Assembly: GCA_025449615.1 (NCBI GenBank)
Contig: JANWJA010000005.1
Span: 1 to 10,305, forward strand
Direction of reading: 5' to 3'
Length of the DNA: 10,305 bases
Source of the DNA: Methyloceanibacter sp.
Lineage (GTDB): Bacteria > Pseudomonadota > Alphaproteobacteria > Rhizobiales > Methyloligellaceae
Shown: in pieces, positions 1 to 7,456 of the stretch
How positions within the stretch are numbered: position 1 is the first letter of the stretch
Layout: each line of letters starts with the position of its first letter
The notes under the pieces: model-generated
Database searches by the model: none
The model's input: the letters and a program-made list of their open reading frames with translations, nothing else
What the model was told of the DNA's origin: nothing
Made by a program: the position numbers and the translations under genes

Positions 1-2694
1 CCACCACCCGCGGCGAGGCGGCGTGGTCTCTTCCTCGGCGCGGCCCTCGCTACCAATCGAGCGCTCGACAATGCGGGGCTCGCGGGAGAACGCAGGTGCC
101 GGCTCGCGCCGGGGCGCGTGCTTCGGCTCGGGCGATTTCGCCTCCTCGGTCTTTTCCCGCTCGCGTGGGCTCGAACCATTCTGCGGACCCGCATCGTCTG
201 ACCGGCCGCGTGAAGGCTCCGCAGGGTGATGCGGCGTCTCGCTCCGATCAGAATCCGCATGGGCCTCGCCGGCATTTGCCGTCTCGCCCGGGCCACGCTC
301 GCGGCCTGCACCGGAGCGGCCGCGGCGTCCGCCGCGGCGACCCCTGCGGCGAGGCCTCCGCTCCTCTCCGCCGCCTTCGCGCGGGGATGAATCCTCAGCT
401 TGGGTTTCGGCGCGAGCGTCGTCCGCATCCTCGTCATGATTGTGCTCGGCCTCTGTGGCGTGCATGTCAGGTGTGGCGTGCATGTCATGCCGCGGGGCGC
501 GTTGCCCTTCATGCGCATGGTCTCCGGGACCGCGCCGCTTGCGTCGTCGCCGCCGCGAACGACGCCGGCTTTGCTCGCCTTCGGTTTCCGCCGCAGCCGC
601 CGCCGTGGGAGCGGGCTCGGCCGGAACCTCGGCGACTGGTGTATGGTGCGCCCAATCCATATGCACGACCGCGCCCTCTCCGAGGCTGAATGCGGTCTCG
701 GCAGAGCGCTCGATGGCGAACTGCGAAATATGCATCTCCTCGTCGGCCGTCACCGTGATCGGAATCCGGTAACGCAGCTCAATGTCCTTCAGATGGGCGC
801 GCTTCTGATTGAGAATGTAGAGCGCCACATCGACCGCGGTGGTGGCGACCAGCGGCATGACGCCGTCGGTAATCAACCGGTCCTCGAGCGAACGGAGCAC
901 GTCGAGAGCCACCGACTCCACGGAACGTACGATGCCGGTGCCTTGGCACATCGGGCAGGGGCCGGTCGAGCCTTCCAACATGCCGGTGCGCAAGCGCTGC
1001 CGCGACATCTCCATCAGGCCGAAATGACTGATGCGGCCGACCTGAATCCGGGCGCGGTCGTTGCGCAGGGATTCCTTCAACTTCCGCTCAACCAGCCGGT
1101 TATTGCGCCGTTCGTCCATGTCGATGAAATCGATTACGATCAGGCCGGCAAGGTCGCGTAAACGAAGCTGCCGCGAGATTTCCTCCGCCGCCTCGAGATT
1201 GGTTTTGAGCGCGGTGTCCTCGATATTGTGCTCACGGGTCGCCTTGCCCGAGTTGACGTCGACCGCGACCAGCGCTTCGGTCTGATTGATCACGATATAG
1301 CCGCCGGATTTCAGCACCACGCGGGGGTTGAACATCGCGCCTAGCTGCCGCTCGACCTGATAGCGGATGAAGATCGGCTCAGGCTCCTTGTACGGCTTCA
1401 CGTTCTTCGCATGGCTTGGCATCAGCATGCGCATGAAGTCCTTGGCCTCGCGATAGGCGTCGTCGCCCGCCACCAGAACCTCGTCGATGTCCTTGTTGTA
1501 GAGATCGCGGATCGAGCGCTTGATCAGGCTGCCTTCCTCATAGACCAGAGCAGGGGCGGTCGATTTCAGCGTGAGGTCGCGTACCGTCTCCCACAGCCGC
1601 AATAGATAGTCGTAGTCACGCTTGATCTCGGTCTTGGTGCGCTGCGCGCCAGCGGTGCGCACGATCAAGCCCATGCCGTCCGGTACTTCCAGCTCGCCTG
1701 CGATCTCTCTCAAGCGCTTGCGGTCGGTTGCGGTGGTGATCTTGCGCGAGATGCCGCCGCCGCGCGCCGTGTTCGGCATCAGCACGGTGTAGCGTCCTGC
1801 GAGCGAGAGATAGGTGGTGAGTGCAGCACCTTTGGTGCCGCGTTCTTCCTTGACCACTTGCACGAGGATGATCTGGCGGCGCCTGATCACCTCTTGGATT
1901 TTATAGGGGCGGCCGCGCCGCCGTCTGACACGCTCGGGTAATTCCTCGAGAGCGTCCTCCGAGCCGACCGACTCGACGGTTTCTTGAACTGGCCCGCCAT
2001 TGCTGCCTTCGGCGAACTCGCCCGACCGGCTCACGGTCTGCGGGCGGTCATCCTCCTCCTCGTCGTCGTCGTCATCATCCTCGTCATGCGTCTCGACCAC
2101 TTCGGTGATGTCCGCCGTCTGCCGCTCAGGCGCTTCGTTGTCCTCCGCCTCTGGCGACTCGGCGCGCTCCGACACTTCATGGGTGAGATTACTCGCCTCG
2201 AGCACGACGGTCTCGGTCTCGCTCCCAGCATCTTCGCCCGAATCGACTTCGCCTCGGGCTTCAAGATCCTCGCCGCCTTTCGGCTTGGCAGCGTCCCGAG
2301 AATTTGGCTGCTGATCCCGCCGTCCGCGCCCGCGCCGTCCGCGCCGCCGGCGGCGGCCTGCGGCAGCATCGTCCTCGGCCGCCTCGGCGGCACTCGCACG
2401 AATTTCCTCTTGGGCCTCTTCTTCGAGAAGGGCCTGACGATCTGCGACCGGAATCTGATAGTAGTCCGGATGAATTTCAGTAAAGGCTAAAAAGCCGTGG
2501 CGGTTTCCGCCGTAATCGACAAACGCCGCTTGCAGCGAAGGCTCGACCCGCGTGACCTTTGCAAGGTAAATATTGCCGCGTAACTGCTTCTTGTTTGCAG
2601 ACTCGTAGTCAAACTCCTCTACGCGATTACCCTTTACCGCGACGACCCGGGTCTCCTCGGGATGCGCCGCATCGATCAGCATTTTGCTTGCCAT
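1..2694 (-). CDS. rne: Ribonuclease E (RNase E), C-terminus cut by window edge
   Basis: Single-strand endoribonuclease for mRNA decay and rRNA/tRNA processing, and scaffold of the degradosome. The reading frame is open for 898 codons from ATG 2694 to the window edge. It begins MASKMLIDAAHPEETRVVAV, behind a GGAGA Shine-Dalgarno. The N-terminal S1 domain (from about residue 38) is split by an insertion at about residues 95-256 with an arginine cluster (113-126) and an unbroken acidic run (204-216). The RNase E/G core follows: 5'-sensor RTAG (R346-T347), catalytic Asp479 (VAVDVNSG) and Asp522 (VIDFIDM), and zinc-link CPMC (580-583). These match E. coli R169-T170, D303, D346 and C404/C407 with a shift of about 176 residues. 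The tail (about 680 onward) is disordered-looking, with arginine clusters at 710-721 and 779-798, and reaches RRGWW at the edge, so probably only a few residues are missing. It is RNase E rather than RNase G because of the long scaffold tail. Confidence 0.97.
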   Translation of the reverse strand, partial: MASKMLIDAAHPEETRVVAVKGNRVEEFDYESANKKQLRGNIYLAKVTRVEPSLQAAFVDYGGNRHGFLAFTEIHPDYYQIPVADRQALLEEEAQEEIRASAAEAAEDDAAAGRRRRRGRRGRGRRDQQPNSRDAAKPKGGEDLEARGEVDSGEDAGSETETVVLEASNLTHEVSERAESPEAEDNEAPERQTADITEVVETHDEDDDDDDEEEDDRPQTVSRSGEFAEGSNGGPVQETVESVGSEDALEELPERVRRRRGRPYKIQEVIRRRQIILVQVVKEERGTKGAALTTYLSLAGRYTVLMPNTARGGGISRKITTATDRKRLREIAGELEVPDGMGLIVRTAGAQRTKTEIKRDYDYLLRLWETVRDLTLKSTAPALVYEEGSLIKRSIRDLYNKDIDEVLVAGDDAYREAKDFMRMLMPSHAKNVKPYKEPEPIFIRYQVERQLGAMFNPRVVLKSGGYIVINQTEALVAVDVNSGKATREHNIEDTALKTNLEAAEEISRQLRLRDLAGLIVIDFIDMDERRNNRLVERKLKESLRNDRARIQVGRISHFGLMEMSRQRLRTGMLEGSTGPCPMCQGTGIVRSVESVALDVLRSLEDRLITDGVMPLVATTAVDVALYILNQKRAHLKDIELRYRIPITVTADEEMHISQFAIERSAETAFSLGEGAVVHMDWAHHTPVAEVPAEPAPTAAAAAETEGEQSRRRSRRRRRKRRGPGDHAHEGQRAPRHDMHATPDMHATEAEHNHDEDADDARAETQAEDSSPREGGGEERRPRRRGRRGGRRGRSGAGRERGPGETANAGEAHADSDRSETPHHPAEPSRGRSDDAGPQNGSSPREREKTEEAKSPEPKHAPRREPAPAFSREPRIVERSIGSEGRAEEETTPPRRGWW
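454..489. repeat. 18-bp tandem duplication inside rne tail
   Basis: Two adjacent 18-bp units (454-471 and 472-489) differ at one base. On the minus strand they encode a repeated Asp-Met-His-Ala-Thr segment in the disordered RNase E tail. The unit length is a multiple of three, so the frame is kept. It looks like a recent slippage duplication in a region under weak length constraint. Confidence 0.85.
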
Positions 2695-2923
2695 ATTGAT
2701 TGTTCTCCGCCGCGCGACCATGGAACGGCGTTTGACGCCATGCCCGGCAGTGGCTCGAAGCCCGCGCGTGCTCTTGTTGTATAGACCATGATTCGCCGCG
2801 CTGACGCACCGGCCCGTGCCATTCGCGGGCCTTAGAAGTCGGCCGAAATTCAGCGCCTGCAAGCGGCGGCTGCGATAAAGCTCCAAGTTTTCCTGGGCTT
2901 AGGCCGATGCGATCAACGTGCAT
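2627..2923 (-). other. Candidate leader ORF upstream of and overlapping rne
   Basis: A 98-codon frame starts at ATG 2923, five bases after a strong GAGGAG Shine-Dalgarno (2929-2934), and ends 68 bases inside rne in another frame. The protein (starting MHVDRIGLSPGKLG) resembles no family I know. Its codons include CTA, TTA, TCA and ATA, rare in the neighbouring genes, so it does not look like a conserved protein gene. Two readings remain: a translated leader whose ribosomes cross the rne start and affect rne translation, or a chance frame with a fortuitous ribosome site. A hairpin lies just upstream at 2939-2955. Confidence 0.25.
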
Positions 2924-3315
2924 GTGTGCTCCTCAACCACCGCGCGAAGCGCGGTCTTGAGCATTCCGATCCCGGCCGTCTGTCACCTGACCGGCATCCT
3001 TCCCGCGTCCAGGCCTGAGTGCTGAATTGCCTGACGCGCAAAAACAAATCTTCCCGCTTTTCCCTGTATCGCCTCAAAAAGCGTCCGAAGGGGCGAGCGC
3101 GGTCCAATGCGAAGCACGGACCTATCTCTTATTACGAGGTAGGAGCGCGCGTTGGCAAGCCTGCCGCGACAATTGCCCCCAAAGCGTCACAAGCATCGCT
3201 TAACCGAAAACCCTTAGGATTTTAGGCGATAGGACCAGATTCGGCCCGTTTCCGCCGTTTTGACCGGATTACGGGAAATCCGATCTGAATCAATCCTTTA
3301 GGGGATCATCGCCGG
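2695..3315. promoter_or_regulatory. Divergent rne / amidase intergenic region
   Basis: 621 bases without a convincing protein gene other than the weak leader ORF at 2627-2923. It must hold the promoters of both divergent genes. A possible minus-strand rne promoter is TTGCCA (3153-3158) with TAATAA (3129-3134), 18 bases apart, which would give a leader of over 400 bases. A possible plus-strand promoter is TTGACC (3260-3265), with only a poor -10 match 17 bases further on. The inverted repeat CGGATT/AATCCG (3265-3270 / 3277-3282) begins on the last base of that -35. Three TAGG tetramers sit at 3215-3233. A long leader would suit RNase E, whose E. coli mRNA is autoregulated through a long 5' UTR, but the promoter calls are weak. 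Confidence 0.4.
2939..2955. other. GC-rich hairpin in the rne leader
   Basis: A perfect 7-bp inverted repeat (ACCGCGC / GCGCGGT) surrounds a three-base centre. In the rne transcript it would form a stable stem just before the GAGGAG site of the leader ORF. No T-tract follows on either strand, so it is not a standard terminator. A leader structure element is the likely reading; the role is inferred. Confidence 0.5.
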
Positions 3316-4539
3316 ATGCGTGGTGTGTGCGTCCAATTTGGGCTGACGTGCTTGGTCTTTGCCCTGCTCACAGCGGCAATCGTCCCGGCCACGGCGGAAT
3401 CGGGCCCAAAGGGGCCGGTCGCCAACTCTGCCCGCGTGGCCGGCGATCATGTGCGCACCCGCTTCATCGCCGACCTATCGAAGAAGGTCGACATCCGCGC
3501 CTTTGCTCTCGACGATCCCTACCGCGTCATCATTGATTTACCGGACGTCAGCTTTCAGATGCCTGCCGGACTCGACAAAGAGCCGCGCGGACTCATTAAG
3601 GCCTACCGCTACGGACTGTTCGCGCCCGGCAAATCCCGCATCGTCATCGACGTCAACGGGCCGTTCCTGATCGATAAGGCCTTCGTGCTCGACGCTCGCG
3701 ACTCCCAACCGGCGCGTCTGGTTGTGGATCTGGTTGCGACCGACCGCGAGAAGTTTTTGAAAGCGCTTGCCGCTAACCCTGCGCCGGCTCAAGTCACAAC
3801 CGTTTCAGTGCCCGCTGCCGAAGCGCCGCAGCCTCCGAGCGGCAAGCCGATCGTCGTGATCGATCCCGGTCATGGCGGCGTCGATCCCGGCACCACAAGC
3901 TCGAGCGGCATTACCGAGAAAGATGTCGTGCTCGCCTTCGCCAAAGTGCTGAAGGCGAAGCTTGAAGCCGACGGCCATTACGATGTGCAGCTGACCCGCG
4001 AGGATGACACGTTTCTGCCTTTGCGCGATCGCGTGACGTTTGCACAGAAGAAAGGCGCAAGCCTCTTCCTCTCGGTTCACGCCGATTCTTTCCCGGACAA
4101 GCCTGCGGATGCCAAAGGCGCCACCGTCTATACGCTTTCCGAAGAAGCCTCTGACGAGGAGGCAAAGGAACTTGCGGCGAAGGAGAATTTTTCCGATGCG
4201 CTCGCCGGCTCAGAGCTGCCAGGCGATTCGGATGAGGTGGTGGCCAACATCCTCATCGACCTTGCACAGCGAGAGACCCAGAATCGGTCGCTGGTTTTTG
4301 CCCGCTCGGTGGTGGGGGAGATGAAGGGAAGCCTGCATTCCAAGGCGCTGAAATCCGCGGGATTCCGCGTGCTCAAAGCGCCTGATATTCCCTCGGTGCT
4401 GTTAGAGCTTGGCTTCCTGAGCAATACCGACGACGAGAAAGAGCTCACGACCGATAGCTGGCGCCAGGCCACGGCGGAGCGCGTGGTTAAGGCTATCGAC
4501 GCCTATTTCGCCAAACGCCTCGCTCGCAATCCTTACTGA
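3316..4539 (+). CDS. amiC: N-acetylmuramoyl-L-alanine amidase, periplasmic (AmiC type)
   Basis: Zinc hydrolase that cuts the amide bond between N-acetylmuramic acid and the stem peptide of peptidoglycan, chiefly for septum splitting. The 407-residue protein starts with a signal peptide (residues 1-27, hydrophobic core then Ala-Thr-Ala cleavage site). An AMIN domain (about 40-142) for septal or wall targeting follows, then a linker and an Amidase_3 domain (about 178-403). The zinc ligands are visible as His186 (DPGHGG), Glu201 (GITEKD) and His255 (SVHAD), with the catalytic Glu364 (LLELGFLSN). Residues about 272-330 hold the acidic/alanine-rich helical segment that in E. coli AmiA/B/C blocks the active site until an EnvC/NlpD-type activator binds, so control by a LytM factor is likely. 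ATG 3316 follows AGGGG at 3300-3304. The gene ends with tandem in-frame stops TGA TAG and precedes PBP1A by 150 bases. Confidence 0.95.
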   Translation: MRGVCVQFGLTCLVFALLTAAIVPATAESGPKGPVANSARVAGDHVRTRFIADLSKKVDIRAFALDDPYRVIIDLPDVSFQMPAGLDKEPRGLIKAYRYGLFAPGKSRIVIDVNGPFLIDKAFVLDARDSQPARLVVDLVATDREKFLKALAANPAPAQVTTVSVPAAEAPQPPSGKPIVVIDPGHGGVDPGTTSSSGITEKDVVLAFAKVLKAKLEADGHYDVQLTREDDTFLPLRDRVTFAQKKGASLFLSVHADSFPDKPADAKGATVYTLSEEASDEEAKELAAKENFSDALAGSELPGDSDEVVANILIDLAQRETQNRSLVFARSVVGEMKGSLHSKALKSAGFRVLKAPDIPSVLLELGFLSNTDDEKELTTDSWRQATAERVVKAIDAYFAKRLARNPY

Positions 4540-4689
4540 TAGAGCCGTTTCTTGCGACGTAAAGCGTCACCCCTCAAGAAGGATTTTGGCAGGACGCCAG
4601 CTTGTTCTTGCCATATTCTTGACTAGGGTTGCCTCAAAAGCTGCGCGCCACGACGGGCGGCGCTATCCGCTATCGGGATCAAATTTGCA

Positions 4690-7371
4690 ATGGACCTTAC
4701 GGCTCCTGTTAGGCCAACCGAGCCTAAGCGTCGACGCCGCCGTGGCGGCCTGTTGCTGCGCTTCTTCGGCTTTATCTTCGCCGCAGGCATGATCGTTTTC
4801 GTCGCGGCCGCGGGCGCTGCGGCCTTCGTACTCTGGAAAGTGTCGCAAGACCTTCCCGACTACGAGGTGCTCGCCAAATACGAGCCTCCGGTGATGACGC
4901 GTATCCACGCCAATGACGGCAATCTGATCGCCGAATTCTCACGCGAGCGGCGCATCTATGTGCCGTTCACCGCCATGCCGGACCGCCTGATCCAGGCCTT
5001 CATCTCCGCCGAGGATAAGAATTTCTATCAGCATGGCGGGCTCGACATTCAAGGCATCATCCGTGCCGTCGTCACCAATTTGAGCAATGCGCAATCGGGG
5101 CGCCGCGCCGTCGGTGCCTCGACCATTACCCAGCAGGTGGCAAAGAACTTCCTACTTACCAAGGACCAGACCATCGAGCGCAAATTGAAGGAGGCGATCC
5201 TTGCTATCCGCATCGAGCGCGCCTTCACCAAGGAACAAATTCTCGAGCTCTATCTGAACGAGATCTATCTCGGCGCCGGCGCCTACGGTGTCGCGGCGGC
5301 CGCCGATACCTATTGGGGGAAATCGCTCAACGAACTCACCGTCTCCGACGTCGCCTATCTCGCCACCTTGCCGAAGGCTCCGTCGAACTATGATCCTTTC
5401 AAGCACCCGGAGCGGGCCATCGAGCGCCGCAATTGGGTGATCGATCGTATGGTTGAAAACGGCTTTGTCACGCGCGATCAATCCGAGGCGGCCAAGGCGG
5501 CGCCGCTCGATGTGAGGAAGCGAAATCCTGGCGCCAAGATCTATGCGTCGGAATATTTCGCTGAAGAGGTCCGTCGCAGCATCATCGACTTGTTTGGCGA
5601 AGACAAACTTTACGGCGGCGGCCTCTCGGTGCGCACCACGCTCGACCCGACGCTGCAGCGCATCGCGCGCAAGGCCTTGATCGATGGCTTCGTCGCCTAC
5701 GATCATCGTCATGGCTGGCGCGGCGTGGTGAAGAAAATCGACATCAAGGGCGACTGGGGCAAGACGCTCGCCGCCGAGCCGGTGTGGAACGACATCGATC
5801 CGTGGCGTCTCGCTGTCGTGCTTCAAGTCAGCCTGGACAAGGCCGTCGTCGGCTTTCGTCCGACGCGCGACAGTAAGGGTCAGCTTGTCGCCAAGCGCGA
5901 GACCGGGGATGTCCCGTTTTCGACCATGCAATGGGCGCGCCCGCAGATCGGGGAGCGGGGGCTGGGCGCAACGCCGCGCGGCGTCACCGATGTGGTCAAG
6001 CCCGGCGACGTGATTTATGTCTCGCCACGCGAGCCCAACGACGCGCAAGACGATGTGGCGGGACAGTGGGCTCTTGAGCAGGTGCCTGCGGTGAGGGGAG
6101 CGATGGTCGTCATGGACCCGCATACCGGGCGCGTGCTCGCCATCGTCGGCGGTTTCAGTTTCGGCGAGAGCCAGTTCGACCGCGCCGTGCAGGCGCGGCG
6201 TCAGCCGGGGTCCTCGTTCAAACCCTTTATCTACACGACAGCGATCGACAACGGTTACACCCCATCGAGCATCATCGTCGATGCCCCGGTTTGTCTCGAT
6301 CAAGGACCGGGCCTGCCGCAATGGTGCCCCAAGAACTACGAATCCGGTTCGGCCGCGGGGCCTTCGACATTGCGCTTCGGCATTGAGCATTCGCGCAATC
6401 TCATGACCGTCCGCCTCGCCAGCGACATGGGCATGCCCATTATCACCGAATATGCCCGCCGCTTTGGCGTCTACGACAATCTGATGCCGGCGCTCTCCAT
6501 GGCGCTCGGCGCCGGCGAGACCACGCTGCTGAGAATGGCGACCGGCTATTGCATGATCGCCAATGGCGGTAAGCAGGTGCAGGCGACGTTCATCGACCGG
6601 ATTCAAGATCGCTACGGCCGGACCATTTGGCGGCACGACAATCGTGAATGTCCCGATTGCGCGGTGAAACAATGGTCCGGGCAGGCTGAGCCGGAACTCG
6701 TCGACGATCGCAAGCAGATCATCGACCCCCTGACCGCGTTCCAGGCGACATCGATCATGGAAGGTGTCGTGCAGCGCGGCACCGGGCAAAAGCTCAAAGT
6801 CTTGAACCGTCCGATCGCCGGCAAGACCGGGACGACCAATGATGAGAAGGACGGCTGGTTCATCGGCTTCACGCCGGACCTCGTTGTCGGCGCCTATTTC
6901 GGTTTCGACACGCCGTCGCCGATGGGCCATGGCGAAACCGGCGGCAACACCGCAGCACCCGCCGTCCGCGACTTCATCAAGGTGGCGTTGGCCGATCAGC
7001 CACCTGTTCCGTTCCGCGCGCCGCCGGGCATCAAGCTGGTGCGCGTCAATCTCAAGACCGGCTTGCCTGCTGGCCCTGGCGACAAGACCGCGATCATGGA
7101 GGCGTTCAAGCCGGGCGACCAACTGCAGGGTGGGCAATCGATTGATCCAGAGGCCACCGACGAAACGGGAGTTGAAACCTCCGGAGGTTTCGATCCTTTG
7201 ACCGGTGGCCCGCCCGTCGAACCCGGCGCTGGACCCGGACCCGGACCCGGTCCTGGCCCGATGGTGCGGCCGGGCCCGCGCGAGATACCGGGCATGCCCG
7301 GCGGAACCTTCCCGGGCGCCCCGCCGGGTAATGATCGCTCTTTGACATCGGGCACCGGCGGCCTCTACTAA
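4690..7371 (+). CDS. mrcA: Penicillin-binding protein 1A (bifunctional transglycosylase/transpeptidase)
   Basis: Class A PBP that polymerises lipid II into glycan strands and cross-links their peptides in the periplasm. The 893-residue protein has a basic cytoplasmic start (KRRRRR, 14-18), one membrane anchor (about 20-48) and a GT51 domain (about 68-250) with catalytic Glu108 (AEDKNFYQHGG), GASTITQQ (142-149) and Glu191 (LYLNEIYLG). An OB-like linker domain (about 345-455) typical of PBP1A follows. The transpeptidase domain (about 468-770) carries all three motifs: Ser508 in SSFK, SRN (568-570) and KTGT (712-715). The tail after about 800 is Gly/Pro-rich with a (GP)n run at 848-857. It contains the cysteine pairs C535/C546 and CPDC (654-657). 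The Shine-Dalgarno (GGGA) upstream of ATG 4690 is weak. The OB-like insertion and length favour PBP1A over PBP1C. Confidence 0.96.
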   Translation: MDLTAPVRPTEPKRRRRRGGLLLRFFGFIFAAGMIVFVAAAGAAAFVLWKVSQDLPDYEVLAKYEPPVMTRIHANDGNLIAEFSRERRIYVPFTAMPDRLIQAFISAEDKNFYQHGGLDIQGIIRAVVTNLSNAQSGRRAVGASTITQQVAKNFLLTKDQTIERKLKEAILAIRIERAFTKEQILELYLNEIYLGAGAYGVAAAADTYWGKSLNELTVSDVAYLATLPKAPSNYDPFKHPERAIERRNWVIDRMVENGFVTRDQSEAAKAAPLDVRKRNPGAKIYASEYFAEEVRRSIIDLFGEDKLYGGGLSVRTTLDPTLQRIARKALIDGFVAYDHRHGWRGVVKKIDIKGDWGKTLAAEPVWNDIDPWRLAVVLQVSLDKAVVGFRPTRDSKGQLVAKRETGDVPFSTMQWARPQIGERGLGATPRGVTDVVKPGDVIYVSPREPNDAQDDVAGQWALEQVPAVRGAMVVMDPHTGRVLAIVGGFSFGESQFDRAVQARRQPGSSFKPFIYTTAIDNGYTPSSIIVDAPVCLDQGPGLPQWCPKNYESGSAAGPSTLRFGIEHSRNLMTVRLASDMGMPIITEYARRFGVYDNLMPALSMALGAGETTLLRMATGYCMIANGGKQVQATFIDRIQDRYGRTIWRHDNRECPDCAVKQWSGQAEPELVDDRKQIIDPLTAFQATSIMEGVVQRGTGQKLKVLNRPIAGKTGTTNDEKDGWFIGFTPDLVVGAYFGFDTPSPMGHGETGGNTAAPAVRDFIKVALADQPPVPFRAPPGIKLVRVNLKTGLPAGPGDKTAIMEAFKPGDQLQGGQSIDPEATDETGVETSGGFDPLTGGPPVEPGAGPGPGPGPGPMVRPGPREIPGMPGGTFPGAPPGNDRSLTSGTGGLY
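7225..7260 (+). repeat. Gly-Pro hexanucleotide repeat in the PBP1A tail
   Basis: GGACCC occurs three times in tandem (7231-7248), then degenerates into GGTCCT and GGCCCG. It encodes alternating Gly and Pro at residues 848-857. Such a tract is prone to slippage by whole codon pairs without loss of frame, and forms a flexible extended tail outside the catalytic domains. Confidence 0.85.
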
Positions 7372-7456
7372 GCGAACCATCGATCCTAAGTGTGAGCCGG
7401 CAGCCCGATTGGCGGCACACGACCGCATCCCCATATTGGCCTTAACGAGACACACC

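Noticed and set aside
400..1161. Long plus-strand frames over rne (e.g. 253 codons)
   Set aside because: They are opposite the conserved catalytic and tail regions of RNase E and show no family resemblance.
3191..3220. CtrA-like site around TTAACC upstream of amiC
   Set aside because: The second half-site is TTAG at ten bases, not TTAA at seven, so it is at best a half-site.
3019..3225. 68-codon plus-strand frame in the rne/amiC gap
   Set aside because: Its first codon is GTG with no Shine-Dalgarno, and it has no similarity I recognise.
4540..4689. Terminator or promoter between amiC and mrcA
   Set aside because: Only 4-bp stems (e.g. GACG/CGTC) and no convincing -35/-10 pair; TTGACT near 4619 lacks a -10 at suitable spacing.
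7372..7456. Terminator between mrcA and prfB
   Set aside because: No stable stem followed by a T-tract was found; co-transcription of the two genes is possible.
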